Positions 14,510 through 22,670 of a stretch of DNA of 64,000 bases are shown here, in pieces. The notes beneath the pieces were generated by a model. It was not told the origin of the DNA, ran no database searches, and saw nothing but the letters and a program-made list of their open reading frames with translations. Location of the stretch: contig FMXS01000015.1 of assembly GCA_900104495.1 (NCBI GenBank), forward strand, positions 1-64,000, given 5' to 3'. Origin of the DNA: Ruminococcaceae bacterium FB2012. GTDB lineage: Bacteria; Bacillota; Clostridia; Oscillospirales; Ruminococcaceae. The position numbers and the translations under genes are program-made. Numbering within the stretch: the first letter of the stretch is position 1; every line of letters begins with the position of its first letter.

Positions 14510-16867
14510 TCAGAGGTCTATCGCGTCGGTCCAGTAGGCTTGATTGTAGATGTCGGTGAAACGGTAGGTCAGCTTGACCTTGCTGTTCTCGCCGACGGAA
14601 ACGTTCTTGATGGTCATGTTTTCGGTGACGGTCACGGGTTCCCCCAGGATATAAGTGTTCTGATATTCCTGATCGTAGCTGTAATAGTCGCAGATGAATT
14701 CCAGCTTGTCGCCGGGTTCAAGGCCGGTGAGGGCTTTGCCCTCCAGATCGGTCTCAACGCCTTGATAGTCGGAGACCGCTCCGCTGATATATCCCTCGGG
14801 ATGCTCGGTATCGAAGGCCAGCAGCAGTTTGATGCGTTCGCCGTTGAGCAGTGCGGGGACATAGCCGGTTATCATATATCTGTTGCCGTCCTCCACGGTG
14901 TCGAGGTGATAGTAGGCTACGGTCTGTCCGTTGATAGCCAGCCAGTTCTTGCCGGTGCTGGCGATCATCTTGTCGCCGTCGAAGGTGTAGACGTTGTCAA
15001 GTCCGAGATTAAGGTAGCCTGCGCCGTCGTCCAGGAACATATTGAGGTCCAGCTTGTGGATGAGTTTCCACTGCTCCGACGGGATGTCGAGGTAATACTT
15101 GTCATCCTGGGTCTTCCAGTTGAGGTTATCGGTCTTGAAGTAGTTTTCGGAGAGGTACTGCGCCGCCTGCTGCTGATCGGTGTCCTTCATGAAAGCGGTG
15201 TTGCTTTCATCAAGGCCGGAGATGCTCTTTCCGGAGCCTCCCAGGAAGCCGGAGAGCAGGGAGGCGATCACATTGGAGTCGCCGGAGGAGCCCTGTGAGC
15301 CGCCTCCGAAGAGGGCCGCCAGCGGTGAAGCCGTGCCTTGAGCCGCGATCTGTCCGCTGGTCTGGAGACCTGCGAACTGTCTGATGCACTTGGAATAATC
15401 CTGGTCCATGCCGATGGAGCTGTAAGTGGAAACTGCCGAGTCAACCATTGAAGCTCTCTGATAGGGGAAGTAAATGGAGATGCCGTAGGCGTTGGTCATG
15501 TTGGAGGAAGTACGGTTGTACTTGACTGCCTTCTTGATAGCCTCAGACAGTGCCTTGCCTTCGTCGTTGCTGACATTCTCCGCAAGATTTACGAAGTCCA
15601 CCTGATCTATCTTGGAGGAGCGTGCAAACTCGCGGGTCTTGTATCTTGCGTCGGAGATCGCCTGATAATCCTTGGATTCGATCATAGAGCTTACCGATCT
15701 GGAAAATGCCGAGATCTTGGAGGGAACGGTATTCGCAAATTCCGCCAGGTCGGTGACGGAAAGGGTGGTCTGCTGTCCGCGGCATTTGGCGGCGCAGGTC
15801 TCAACGAAGCTGTCCACGATGTTCTTGCCGATCTCAACGGTGGGCATTGAGGTGTTCTTTGCCAGCTTGTTGAGCCAGTCGGTGTAGTACCAGCCGATGC
15901 CCGGCTCGGTCTCCTCCGAGGCGATCATGTAGTCACCGTGCTGGTTGAGCATAAGCGCGGTCTCGGCGGTAGCCATAAGGCAGGCGTCGAAGCCGACGAA
16001 GTCAAACTTCACGCCGCCGTCTTTAAGGGCGCGGTTGATGCCGTCCAGGCTCATGGAGCCCTTGCGGGTGTTCTTCTCGTCGTAGCCGTAGCCGGTGACG
16101 GAGCCGCCGCCGTGATCCCAGAGGATCAGCTCGTTGCGGTCGGCAGGGAAGTTGGAGGAGCAGTACTTGATGAAGTTGGAAAGCGTCGAGGGGTCCACCA
16201 TGGACTTGTTCCCGTCATCGCTCACCAGCTGTTTGAGCCCGCCCTTCTGCACTTGATAGATCTGATTGACGTCATTGCTGATGCCTGTGGTCTTCCACTT
16301 CTTGCATCCGCCGGTGTAGACGATGATGTTTATCTTGTCGCCCAAGTCGGCCTGAGCCATTTCGTTCAGATCGCTGGAGGCCATGCTGTGCTTGGATTCC
16401 AGGTCGGTGCCGCACATATAGACCATTATCGTGATCTTGTCGTTCCCGCCGCCCTTAATGGAAGTGTATTTCGCTCTTGACCCCGAGGCTACGGTGTTAT
16501 CCACGGCGATAGGGGAGTTCTGGGAATAGCCGCCGGTGGTGTCGCCGCCGAAGTTGCCCGGAAGAGTATCGCCGCCGTTGAGGGCCTCCATTCCGCCGCC
16601 GAATTTCACAAACAGTATCACCGCAATTATTATCACCGGTATCAGCACCGCGCCGCCGATAGCGGCACGCTTGACGTTCGGATTGCCCGCGAAGCCTCCG
16701 CCGGTGGAGATCGTTTCTCCGGAGCCTTCCGGTCTGCGCCGTCTGCCGGCGTAGCCGTCCTGGGAGCCGACGGGCCCGGTATTCAGTCCTTCGCCCTTCT
16801 TTTTGGCGTTTCCGTCGCCCTCAGCCATGAATTTTTCTCTTGCCCGAGGCTTATTGTTAGGTTCCAT
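14510..16867 (-). CDS. Membrane-anchored clostripain-family (C11) cysteine peptidase
   Basis: A 785-residue protein. Residues 1-68 are basic and disordered; a transmembrane helix at 69-88 (AIGGAVLIPVIIIAVILFV) follows, then a Gly-rich spacer. The C11 domain (about 143-480) carries MVYMCGTDLE, the catalytic His252 in WDHGGG and Cys296 in DACLMA. The last 200 residues form an extra beta-rich region. C11 enzymes cleave after Arg/Lys and often mature themselves; processing here is not proven. The start has GGAGGG 9 nt upstream. It is first in a two-gene operon with the hydrolase, read from the promoter at 16927-16955. Confidence 0.93.
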   Translation of the reverse strand: MEPNNKPRAREKFMAEGDGNAKKKGEGLNTGPVGSQDGYAGRRRRPEGSGETISTGGGFAGNPNVKRAAIGGAVLIPVIIIAVILFVKFGGGMEALNGGDTLPGNFGGDTTGGYSQNSPIAVDNTVASGSRAKYTSIKGGGNDKITIMVYMCGTDLESKHSMASSDLNEMAQADLGDKINIIVYTGGCKKWKTTGISNDVNQIYQVQKGGLKQLVSDDGNKSMVDPSTLSNFIKYCSSNFPADRNELILWDHGGGSVTGYGYDEKNTRKGSMSLDGINRALKDGGVKFDFVGFDACLMATAETALMLNQHGDYMIASEETEPGIGWYYTDWLNKLAKNTSMPTVEIGKNIVDSFVETCAAKCRGQQTTLSVTDLAEFANTVPSKISAFSRSVSSMIESKDYQAISDARYKTREFARSSKIDQVDFVNLAENVSNDEGKALSEAIKKAVKYNRTSSNMTNAYGISIYFPYQRASMVDSAVSTYSSIGMDQDYSKCIRQFAGLQTSGQIAAQGTASPLAALFGGGSQGSSGDSNVIASLLSGFLGGSGKSISGLDESNTAFMKDTDQQQAAQYLSENYFKTDNLNWKTQDDKYYLDIPSEQWKLIHKLDLNMFLDDGAGYLNLGLDNVYTFDGDKMIASTGKNWLAINGQTVAYYHLDTVEDGNRYMITGYVPALLNGERIKLLLAFDTEHPEGYISGAVSDYQGVETDLEGKALTGLEPGDKLEFICDYYSYDQEYQNTYILGEPVTVTENMTIKNVSVGENSKVKLTYRFTDIYNQAYWTDAIDL

Positions 16868-16926
16868 TTTTATATCCCTCCGAATGAAGAAAACTATTGT
16901 CCTTCACATTTAAAGTGTTCAAATTA

Positions 16927-16955
16927 ATTTTACACGATATGTTAAACAATGTCAA
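16927..16955 (-). promoter_or_regulatory. Sigma-A promoter of the C11 peptidase operon
   Basis: Minus strand TTGACA (16955-16950), 17-bp spacer, TAAAAT (16932-16927). Confidence 0.88.
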
Positions 16956-16990
16956 GAGTAAAGGCCGAAAAACCTCCTCCGAATATTACA

Positions 16991-17024
16991 AAAGGTTACA
17001 GGATCTGCGAATTCTGTAACCTTT
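16991..17024. promoter_or_regulatory. Perfect 11-bp palindrome AAAGGTTACAG/CTGTAACCTTT
   Basis: The arms at 16991-17001 and 17014-17024 surround a 12-nt centre. There is no U-tract, and it lies between two divergent promoters, so an operator is more likely than a terminator. The half site CTGTAACC recurs near 17273, in the spacer of the candidate promoter at 17265-17294. Confidence 0.5.
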
Positions 17025-17264
17025 GATTATGCCGCAATTTGTCAAATAAAAGATTCTTAATCGTTTACTGCGCTGTTTTTCGCGGGGCCTGAATGATAAC
17101 GGAAAAAGTGTCCAATACTTGAAGTACAGATAACCGTACTCCAAAACGAATATACGTTTATGAAATAAAACATATATTCCGAAAAGCCGGGATTTTTGAG
17201 GGTGTTTTTTTGTACAAAATTCCCAATCTTGTTTGTTGAAAACAGAGAAAATGACAAAATGCTG
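17025..17264. other. AT-rich intergenic leader region
   Basis: No gene is supported. I see a small AGTAC/GTACT inverted repeat near 17120 and T-runs near 17200, but nothing I can name. Confidence 0.3.
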
Positions 17265-17294
17265 TTGCCATTCTGTAACCTGGTATGATACTAT
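17265..17294 (+). promoter_or_regulatory. Candidate promoter of the CHAP/Fn3 protein gene
   Basis: TTGCCA and TACTAT are separated by 18 bp, with CTGTAACC within the spacer. A hairpin (GCCGCTTTC/GAGAGCGGC) follows in the leader at about 17307-17333. Confidence 0.5.
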
Positions 17295-17418
17295 ATAGGT
17301 ACGCCGCCGCTTTCAGTTCGTTCGAGAGCGGCAAAACAGGTCTCCTTCCCGCAGTCACAGCTCAACGTTTTTCACAGGCGGGAACGTCCCTCGGATAATT
17401 CAAAGAAAGGAAATCTCC

Positions 17419-19359
17419 ATGAAAAAACTCCGCACAAAGCTTCTTTCACTGTTAAGCGCAGCCGCAATGCTCTTTATCGCTCTGCCGGCAGTTTCCGTCT
17501 CGGCGGACACTTCTGATCTCACTCAGGAGAACGTATTCATCACCTACACGGGCCAGGTGGTGGATTCCTTCATGGGTGTGGATGCTATCTACTCCACCTA
17601 TTACAGCTGGTCGGGATATTATTCCTGCGCCGCTTATATAGACAAATTCTATCATCAGTTCTGGGACGTCAATCTCTATGACATCAACAACTACAAGGGC
17701 AAGCCCCGTGTATACTATCCCGTCAACGGACACACCGCCGAGCTGAGGGACGTTTCTCAGCCTATCCCCGGTGACATCATGCAGGACAAGGAGTATTCCC
17801 ACGTTGCTATCGTCAAGGCCGTAAACGGCTCGGAGATCACTCTTATCGAGCAGAACTGGAAGTGGAACGACTGGGCCACCGGCGACCTTGTATGTACCGT
17901 GAACCGTAAAGTCAAGGTCTCCGACAACTATTTCTACCGCCTCTATATCGACGGCGAACCGCAGACTCTTCCTTCTCCGGAGCCTACGCTGACAAGCGCA
18001 TCGGCTTCTTCGATCTCAAAGGACGGCTTCACCGTCAATGCTTCCGCTAAGGACGATGTGGGCCTGGACCGCTTTGAGATAATCACCTATCCTCAGAGCA
18101 GAGGAACTCCGGCAAGCAAGAAGGTCACCATAAGCAAGAGCGGGACCTCCGCTTCCGTCAGCACCGCCGTCAAGGTGTCGGATTTCGGCAATATCAGCGA
18201 CACCTATGTCACCGTAGTGAATGTTTATAATACCAACGGCAAAAAGACCTCCAAGACGATCTACACGGTGGTCAACCGCGTTGCTCCGGTGATTTCCGGC
18301 ATTACCGTTACAAACAAGTCCGCGGCGGGCTATACCGTAAAGTGCAGCATATCGGCCCAGGGCTCTGTCAAGTCGGTGAAATTCCCGACCTGGACTTCTC
18401 TTAACGCCACCGACGACCTTGATCCCACATGGGCCAAGGGTACGGTCTGCGACGGAAGCATCAGCGGCACCACCGCTACATACACCGTCAAGACCGCCGA
18501 TCACAACAAAGAGCTGGGCGAGTACAACACCTATATCTACGCCTACGACATCTTCGGCAACTGCTCCACCAAGTCCGTACAGGTCAACCTTTCCAAGTCG
18601 GTGAAGGACCTTAACGTGTCTTCGATATCGGCTCAGAATTTCACGGGCAAGGCGCTTACTCCTGCCGTGACCGTCTCCGACGGCGACATAGTGCTGGCCA
18701 AGGACGTTGACTACAAGCTGACCTACTCCAACAATACCGCAGTCGGCAAGGCTTCCGTAAGGATCACCGGCATGGGCGACTATTCCGGCTCCCGGATCGT
18801 TAACTTCAACATCAAGCCTGCCAAGGTCACCGGCATGAAGGTGGTCAAGGCGACGACTTCAAGTGTGGAGATCAAGTGGAACGAAAACGCCAACGCCGAC
18901 GGATACTACGTTTACAGAAAGGTCAACGGAAGCTGGGTAAAGGCCGGTTCCACCGATCAGCTCTCATACACCGTCACCGGACTTCCCACGGGCGAGAACT
19001 TTGAGTTCGCAGTCATCGCCCACAAGAAGGTAGCGGGCATCAACTACAACAGCCGCTATCCCACTTCGCTGAAGGCAGTCACCAAGACCGATAAGGTGCA
19101 GACCCTCAGATACAGGAAGGTCATGGGTCTTGACCGCATAACCTGGAGCAAGCTGGACAAGACCGACGGCTACGCGATCTTCACATCTGCCGACGGCAAG
19201 AACTTCACCCGCCTTACCTGCATCGACGATCCCGATGCTTCAAGCTATATCCTTAAAGATCTGAGCGGGACCGTCTATGTCAAGGTAAAGGGCTACAAGC
19301 TGATAGGCAGCACGCACTATTACGGCGCTTACAGCCCGATGGTCACCATCACCGCATAA
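17419..19359 (+). CDS. Secreted CHAP-domain protein with GBS-Bsp-like, Ig-like and Fn3 repeats
   Basis: 646 residues with a signal peptide (1-29, ending SVSA-DT). The CHAP/NlpC-P60-like amidase domain spans about 35-175, with candidate catalytic Cys70 (YYSCAAY), His128 (EYSHVAIV) and Asn146 (EQNW). Two GBS-Bsp-like domains (about 190-390), one Ig-like repeat of the FTGKALTP type (about 408-470) and two fibronectin-III domains (about 472-646) follow. There is no wall-sorting motif. It probably cleaves peptidoglycan peptides or crosslinks and uses the repeats for adhesion. The same Ig-like repeat type occurs in the dockerin-CAP protein at 30.6 kb. Confidence 0.85.
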   Translation: MKKLRTKLLSLLSAAAMLFIALPAVSVSADTSDLTQENVFITYTGQVVDSFMGVDAIYSTYYSWSGYYSCAAYIDKFYHQFWDVNLYDINNYKGKPRVYYPVNGHTAELRDVSQPIPGDIMQDKEYSHVAIVKAVNGSEITLIEQNWKWNDWATGDLVCTVNRKVKVSDNYFYRLYIDGEPQTLPSPEPTLTSASASSISKDGFTVNASAKDDVGLDRFEIITYPQSRGTPASKKVTISKSGTSASVSTAVKVSDFGNISDTYVTVVNVYNTNGKKTSKTIYTVVNRVAPVISGITVTNKSAAGYTVKCSISAQGSVKSVKFPTWTSLNATDDLDPTWAKGTVCDGSISGTTATYTVKTADHNKELGEYNTYIYAYDIFGNCSTKSVQVNLSKSVKDLNVSSISAQNFTGKALTPAVTVSDGDIVLAKDVDYKLTYSNNTAVGKASVRITGMGDYSGSRIVNFNIKPAKVTGMKVVKATTSSVEIKWNENANADGYYVYRKVNGSWVKAGSTDQLSYTVTGLPTGENFEFAVIAHKKVAGINYNSRYPTSLKAVTKTDKVQTLRYRKVMGLDRITWSKLDKTDGYAIFTSADGKNFTRLTCIDDPDASSYILKDLSGTVYVKVKGYKLIGSTHYYGAYSPMVTITA

Positions 19360-19383
19360 ACGGGCAGAAAAAACGAAAGCAAT

Positions 19384-19418
19384 AAGGCACCTCCGCATTA
19401 AGCGCGGGGTGCCTTTTT
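19384..19418. terminator. Bidirectional intrinsic terminator
   Basis: The stem AAGGCACC/GGTGCCTT with inner CGC/GCG pairing and a TTTTT run lies between the convergent genes ending at 19359 and 19432. Confidence 0.85.
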
Positions 19419-19431
19419 CGCGTTTAAGAGT

Positions 19432-20094
19432 TCAGCTGTCCTGACGCTTTAGTGTCCTGCATACCGAGGCGGCGATGACGTCGGCTGCGCCCATTGACAG
19501 CAGAAGTGAGGCGCAGGCTGAAACGGTGGAGCCGGTGGTGATGACATCGTCCGCAAGGATGATGTGCTTGCCGGAAATGTCTGCGTGATCCGGCGCGATG
19601 CTGTACTGCCCGAAGGCGAATTCCGCACGCCCGGCGGCGGAAAGGCCGTGCTGTTCGGTGCGGGAATACCTGCGCCTCAGCAGGGAGAGATCGCAGGGCA
19701 GGCCCAAGGCTTCGGCAAACTCCTTGGCGATGACCTCAGCTTGATCCCAGCCCCGGGAGGCTTTTTTTCGGCGGGACATGGGCACGCAGGTGACAAGCTC
19801 CGCTCCGCAGCCTCGAAGGCGCTCCGAGATAAGCTCCGCGGCGTATTCCGCGAAGGCCCGTCCCCAGCCGTCTTTCAAGGCATAAATGCCCTCTTTTGCG
19901 GGGCCGTCAAAGGCAAAGACGCTGACAGCTGCCGAGCAGCCCTCGGGAGGTCTTTCCTCGCTGCCGCAGAGAGGCAGGCTTACAAGGCATTTTTTGCAGA
20001 GCTTTTCGTTCCACATGATGAACCCTCCGCAGCAGGGACAGCGGGTGGGCATGATGATGTCGGCGGCAAAGTCGATGATCTTTGGCCTTTTCAC
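19432..20094 (-). CDS. comFC: ComF-family phosphoribosyltransferase-like protein
   Basis: 220 residues. An N-terminal zinc ribbon (CPCCG near 19, CKKC near 33) is followed by a PRTase fold with the PRPP-binding loop IILADDVITTGSTVSAC near 175-192. ComFC proteins act in natural transformation, after DNA uptake, in the cytoplasm. The gene follows a GyrI-like gene by 19 nt on the same strand and should be its operon partner. No other competence genes are present, so its role here may be incidental. Confidence 0.9.
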   Translation of the reverse strand: MKRPKIIDFAADIIMPTRCPCCGGFIMWNEKLCKKCLVSLPLCGSEERPPEGCSAAVSVFAFDGPAKEGIYALKDGWGRAFAEYAAELISERLRGCGAELVTCVPMSRRKKASRGWDQAEVIAKEFAEALGLPCDLSLLRRRYSRTEQHGLSAAGRAEFAFGQYSIAPDHADISGKHIILADDVITTGSTVSACASLLLSMGAADVIAASVCRTLKRQDS

Positions 20095-20113
20095 GGCAAA
20101 GGCTCCCTTTCTT

Positions 20114-20746
20114 TCACGCTTTTCTGACAGGGTGACGGATGACCGTCTTTAACTTGGCGGGCTCGGTCTTGCGGGCATCCGAAAGATAGATCTCGTGGTG
20201 CAGACGTCCCCCGTCAAGATCGGTCTCGTAGCCTTCGGCGGTGATAAAATCCTGCATCAGCGCCACGGTGGCCGGCTCGTCATCGAAGCTGCCTATGTGC
20301 ATACACTGGACGCACAGCCCCTCGTCGTAGGTGAAGAACTCCGCTTTGGAGGTGTCCAGCTTTTTCTTTTTCGCGGCCTCTTCGCGGGCCCACTCAAAGT
20401 CGCTGAGGGTCACGAAATCCGGCAGGCGGATCATTGAGATAAATTCAAACTTGTCCTTGCGGGAGTAGTCCACGCCGGCGACGCCCTCCTGCCGCCAAAG
20501 GCCCTCCAGCGGAGGCACCACGAAATCGAAGTAGCCCTCGATCTCACGGCTGCCCTTTTTGGACATCTTGACCGTGTAGGCCAGCGCATAAAGCACGCTT
20601 ATGGACTGCTTGTATTCGCCGTCCTCGGCATTGGGGTCGCCCTTGCCCTTTACCGCGATATAGTTCATCTTCGGCACCTTGACAAGCACCGGCTTTTGCG
20701 GCGGCAGATAGAATTCCTTGTACTCTTTTTTGAAATCAAATGCCAT
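20114..20746 (-). CDS. GyrI-like small-molecule-binding domain protein
   Basis: A 210-residue cytoplasmic protein with the SOUL/GyrI-like fold pattern: MNYIAVKGKGDPNAEDGEY near the N-terminus, LEGLWRQEG, and a C-terminal GRLHHEIYLSDARK motif typical of the stand-alone GyrI-like (YdhI/DUF-type) family. Such domains bind small hydrophobic or cationic ligands; some are esterases of the cyclopropane type, but I cannot assign a ligand. It has its own consensus promoter at 20775-20803 and precedes comFC. Confidence 0.83.
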   Translation of the reverse strand: MAFDFKKEYKEFYLPPQKPVLVKVPKMNYIAVKGKGDPNAEDGEYKQSISVLYALAYTVKMSKKGSREIEGYFDFVVPPLEGLWRQEGVAGVDYSRKDKFEFISMIRLPDFVTLSDFEWAREEAAKKKKLDTSKAEFFTYDEGLCVQCMHIGSFDDEPATVALMQDFITAEGYETDLDGGRLHHEIYLSDARKTEPAKLKTVIRHPVRKA

Positions 20747-20774
20747 GGGATCGCCTCCTTTATCGGTTATCTAT

Positions 20775-20803
20775 ATTATAGTTTCGGAAACGCCGGTTGT
20801 CAA
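20775..20803 (-). promoter_or_regulatory. Consensus promoter of the GyrI-like/comFC operon
   Basis: Minus strand TTGACA (20803-20798), 17-bp spacer, TATAAT (20780-20775). Confidence 0.92.
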
Positions 20804-20884
20804 GGACCTGCGGGAGACCCGACAGGGAGTTTCTTTGCTTTCTTGCTTCAACAACGGTTTTCCGCGGTTTTCAGAATTTTTGTC

Positions 20885-20913
20885 TTGACAATCCGAAATG
20901 AATGTGCTATAAT
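20885..20913 (+). promoter_or_regulatory. Consensus promoter of the WG-type lipoprotein gene
   Basis: TTGACA (20885-20890), 17-bp spacer, TATAAT (20908-20913). Confidence 0.93.
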
Positions 20914-20952
20914 ACATAAGTTATCGAAAACGATTAAGGAGGCACATTCAAA

Positions 20953-22509
20953 ATGAAAGAGCAGAAATTCAGAAAGCTGGCTGTCATTCTGGCAGCGGTG
21001 ATGTCGGTGGGTCTGGCATCCTGCGGCGATTCCGACAGCAGCAAGGCTGACAAGGACAGCAAGGCTTCGGAGGAAACTTCGTCCGCAGCAGCAGTATCCG
21101 ACAGCAGCACTGCCGGCGCAGTCGAGAGCAAGTCCGAGGGCGGAGACGTTACAACTCCCGCCGACAGCAGCAAGGCCGAGGAACTGGTTACACAGGCTAC
21201 CAAGTCCGCAGCCGAGGTCGTTGCGGAGATCCCCGCAGCAGAGGTCAAGAGCGCCAAGCTCAAGAAGCTCGGCAAGCTGAAAGACACCGACGTGGAATTC
21301 TATGACGATTTCATCTACAAGGAAAAGGGCGAAAACAAGATCGAGATCCTTGACTATCAAGGCAAGGCTTTCTCCGATAAGAACGCCTGCTATGTTGACA
21401 AGCTGGGCGATACCGGGCTCTATTCCTTCCAGATCGACGGCAGCGACATTCTCTACGAGGGTCTCTGCGATGCTCAGGGCAATGTGATCGTTGACGCAAG
21501 CGCCAAGGTGGGCATCTTCGATGAGATCGACGACCGCTATCTGAAAGCCTACATCCCCGACAAGGAGACCAAGGACAAGAACGAGGCTATCTATTACGCC
21601 ACCAACAGACGCTGGTCGGTGGATGTCCAGGACGAGGACATTATGTATACCGGCACCGTTAAGATCTACGATACCGTGAACAGGAAGTTCATCGAAAGCT
21701 CCGCAGAGAATTTCGATCCTCACTATCTGATCCACGGCGACATCGTAAGCTACTACGATGCGGACAGCAATATCAAGTATGTCAGCCTGGAAAGCGATAC
21801 GGTCATTGACCTGGGTGCTATGGAGCCTGTGGGAAGATCTCTTCTGACCGAGTACAAGTCCGACGGCAACACCTACTGCTATGACCGTAACAAGACCCTG
21901 CTCTTCGTTGTGCCTTATACTATCAACGAGTTTGACAGCGGCAGCGAGTTCCTCAGCGCTTATGACAGCAAGTCGGGTATGCGCGGAGTCATCCACGAGA
22001 GCGGCGCTGTTATGATCGAGCCCAAGTACAAGACTCTCAACAACCTCGGCGGCGGATATTTCTCCTACTACAACGATGATTTCAGCAAGATGGGCCTTGT
22101 CAAGGCTGACGGCACCGAGGTCCTTCCCTGCGAGTACAAGAACATCCTTGACATCAAGACCCCCGGCTACTTCTGCGTACAGGGCCAGGACGGCAAGTAC
22201 GGCATCGTTGACACCACCGGCAAGGAGATCGTCGGCGGACAGGATTACAGCTTAAACGAGGGCGGCTACATCAAGGACGGCGACAGCTACAAGTTCCTGG
22301 TGGTAGGCAAGGGCGATGTTTCGCTGAAGCTGGATTCGATCGGCACTTATCTCGGCAATTTCCTGCTCTTCGACAACAAGACCAATGCCGTTTACGATCT
22401 TGTCACCGGCGAAAAGGTGCTGGAGAAAGCGGACAGAGTTCACACCGCTTACGGCTATCTCTACGTTGAGAGCGGCAAGGACATAACCATTTACGAAATA
22501 GATAAATGA
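20953..22509 (+). CDS. Lipoprotein with WG-like repeats
   Basis: 518 residues. The signal peptide ends with lipobox LASC (Cys25), so it should be lipid-anchored on the outer face of the membrane. A Ser/Lys/Asp-rich linker (about 25-95) leads to a beta-propeller-like domain with degenerate WG repeats (patterns such as YGIVDTTGKEIV, MGLVKADGTEVLPCEYKN, RGVIHESGAVMIEPKYK). WG repeats usually mediate protein or ligand binding. The function is unknown. AAGGAGG lies 10 nt before the ATG. It is monocistronic between its own promoter and terminator. Confidence 0.85.
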   Translation: MKEQKFRKLAVILAAVMSVGLASCGDSDSSKADKDSKASEETSSAAAVSDSSTAGAVESKSEGGDVTTPADSSKAEELVTQATKSAAEVVAEIPAAEVKSAKLKKLGKLKDTDVEFYDDFIYKEKGENKIEILDYQGKAFSDKNACYVDKLGDTGLYSFQIDGSDILYEGLCDAQGNVIVDASAKVGIFDEIDDRYLKAYIPDKETKDKNEAIYYATNRRWSVDVQDEDIMYTGTVKIYDTVNRKFIESSAENFDPHYLIHGDIVSYYDADSNIKYVSLESDTVIDLGAMEPVGRSLLTEYKSDGNTYCYDRNKTLLFVVPYTINEFDSGSEFLSAYDSKSGMRGVIHESGAVMIEPKYKTLNNLGGGYFSYYNDDFSKMGLVKADGTEVLPCEYKNILDIKTPGYFCVQGQDGKYGIVDTTGKEIVGGQDYSLNEGGYIKDGDSYKFLVVGKGDVSLKLDSIGTYLGNFLLFDNKTNAVYDLVTGEKVLEKADRVHTAYGYLYVESGKDITIYEIDK

Positions 22510-22521
22510 TCGGGCATTAAG

Positions 22522-22553
22522 AAGACCGCTCTCCGGGGAAGGGGAGCGGTCTT
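22522..22553 (+). terminator. Rho-independent terminator
   Basis: A perfect 10-bp stem AAGACCGCTC/GAGCGGTCTT with a 12-nt loop and a weak T-tract, 12 nt after the lipoprotein stop. Confidence 0.75.
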
Positions 22554-22670
22554 GTATTATATACGGAATGCGGGTAAGGGTTCGCGGGCTCCGTCTCATC
22601 GGCAGAGCTTCAGGCGTGGCTGCCTCGGAAGCGGAGGGGCATTCCGTTTACAGCGTTATTTGTCCGGGGT

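Noticed and set aside
17295..17418. A riboswitch in the leader of the CHAP protein gene
   Set aside because: Only one simple hairpin is visible and it matches no riboswitch consensus I know.
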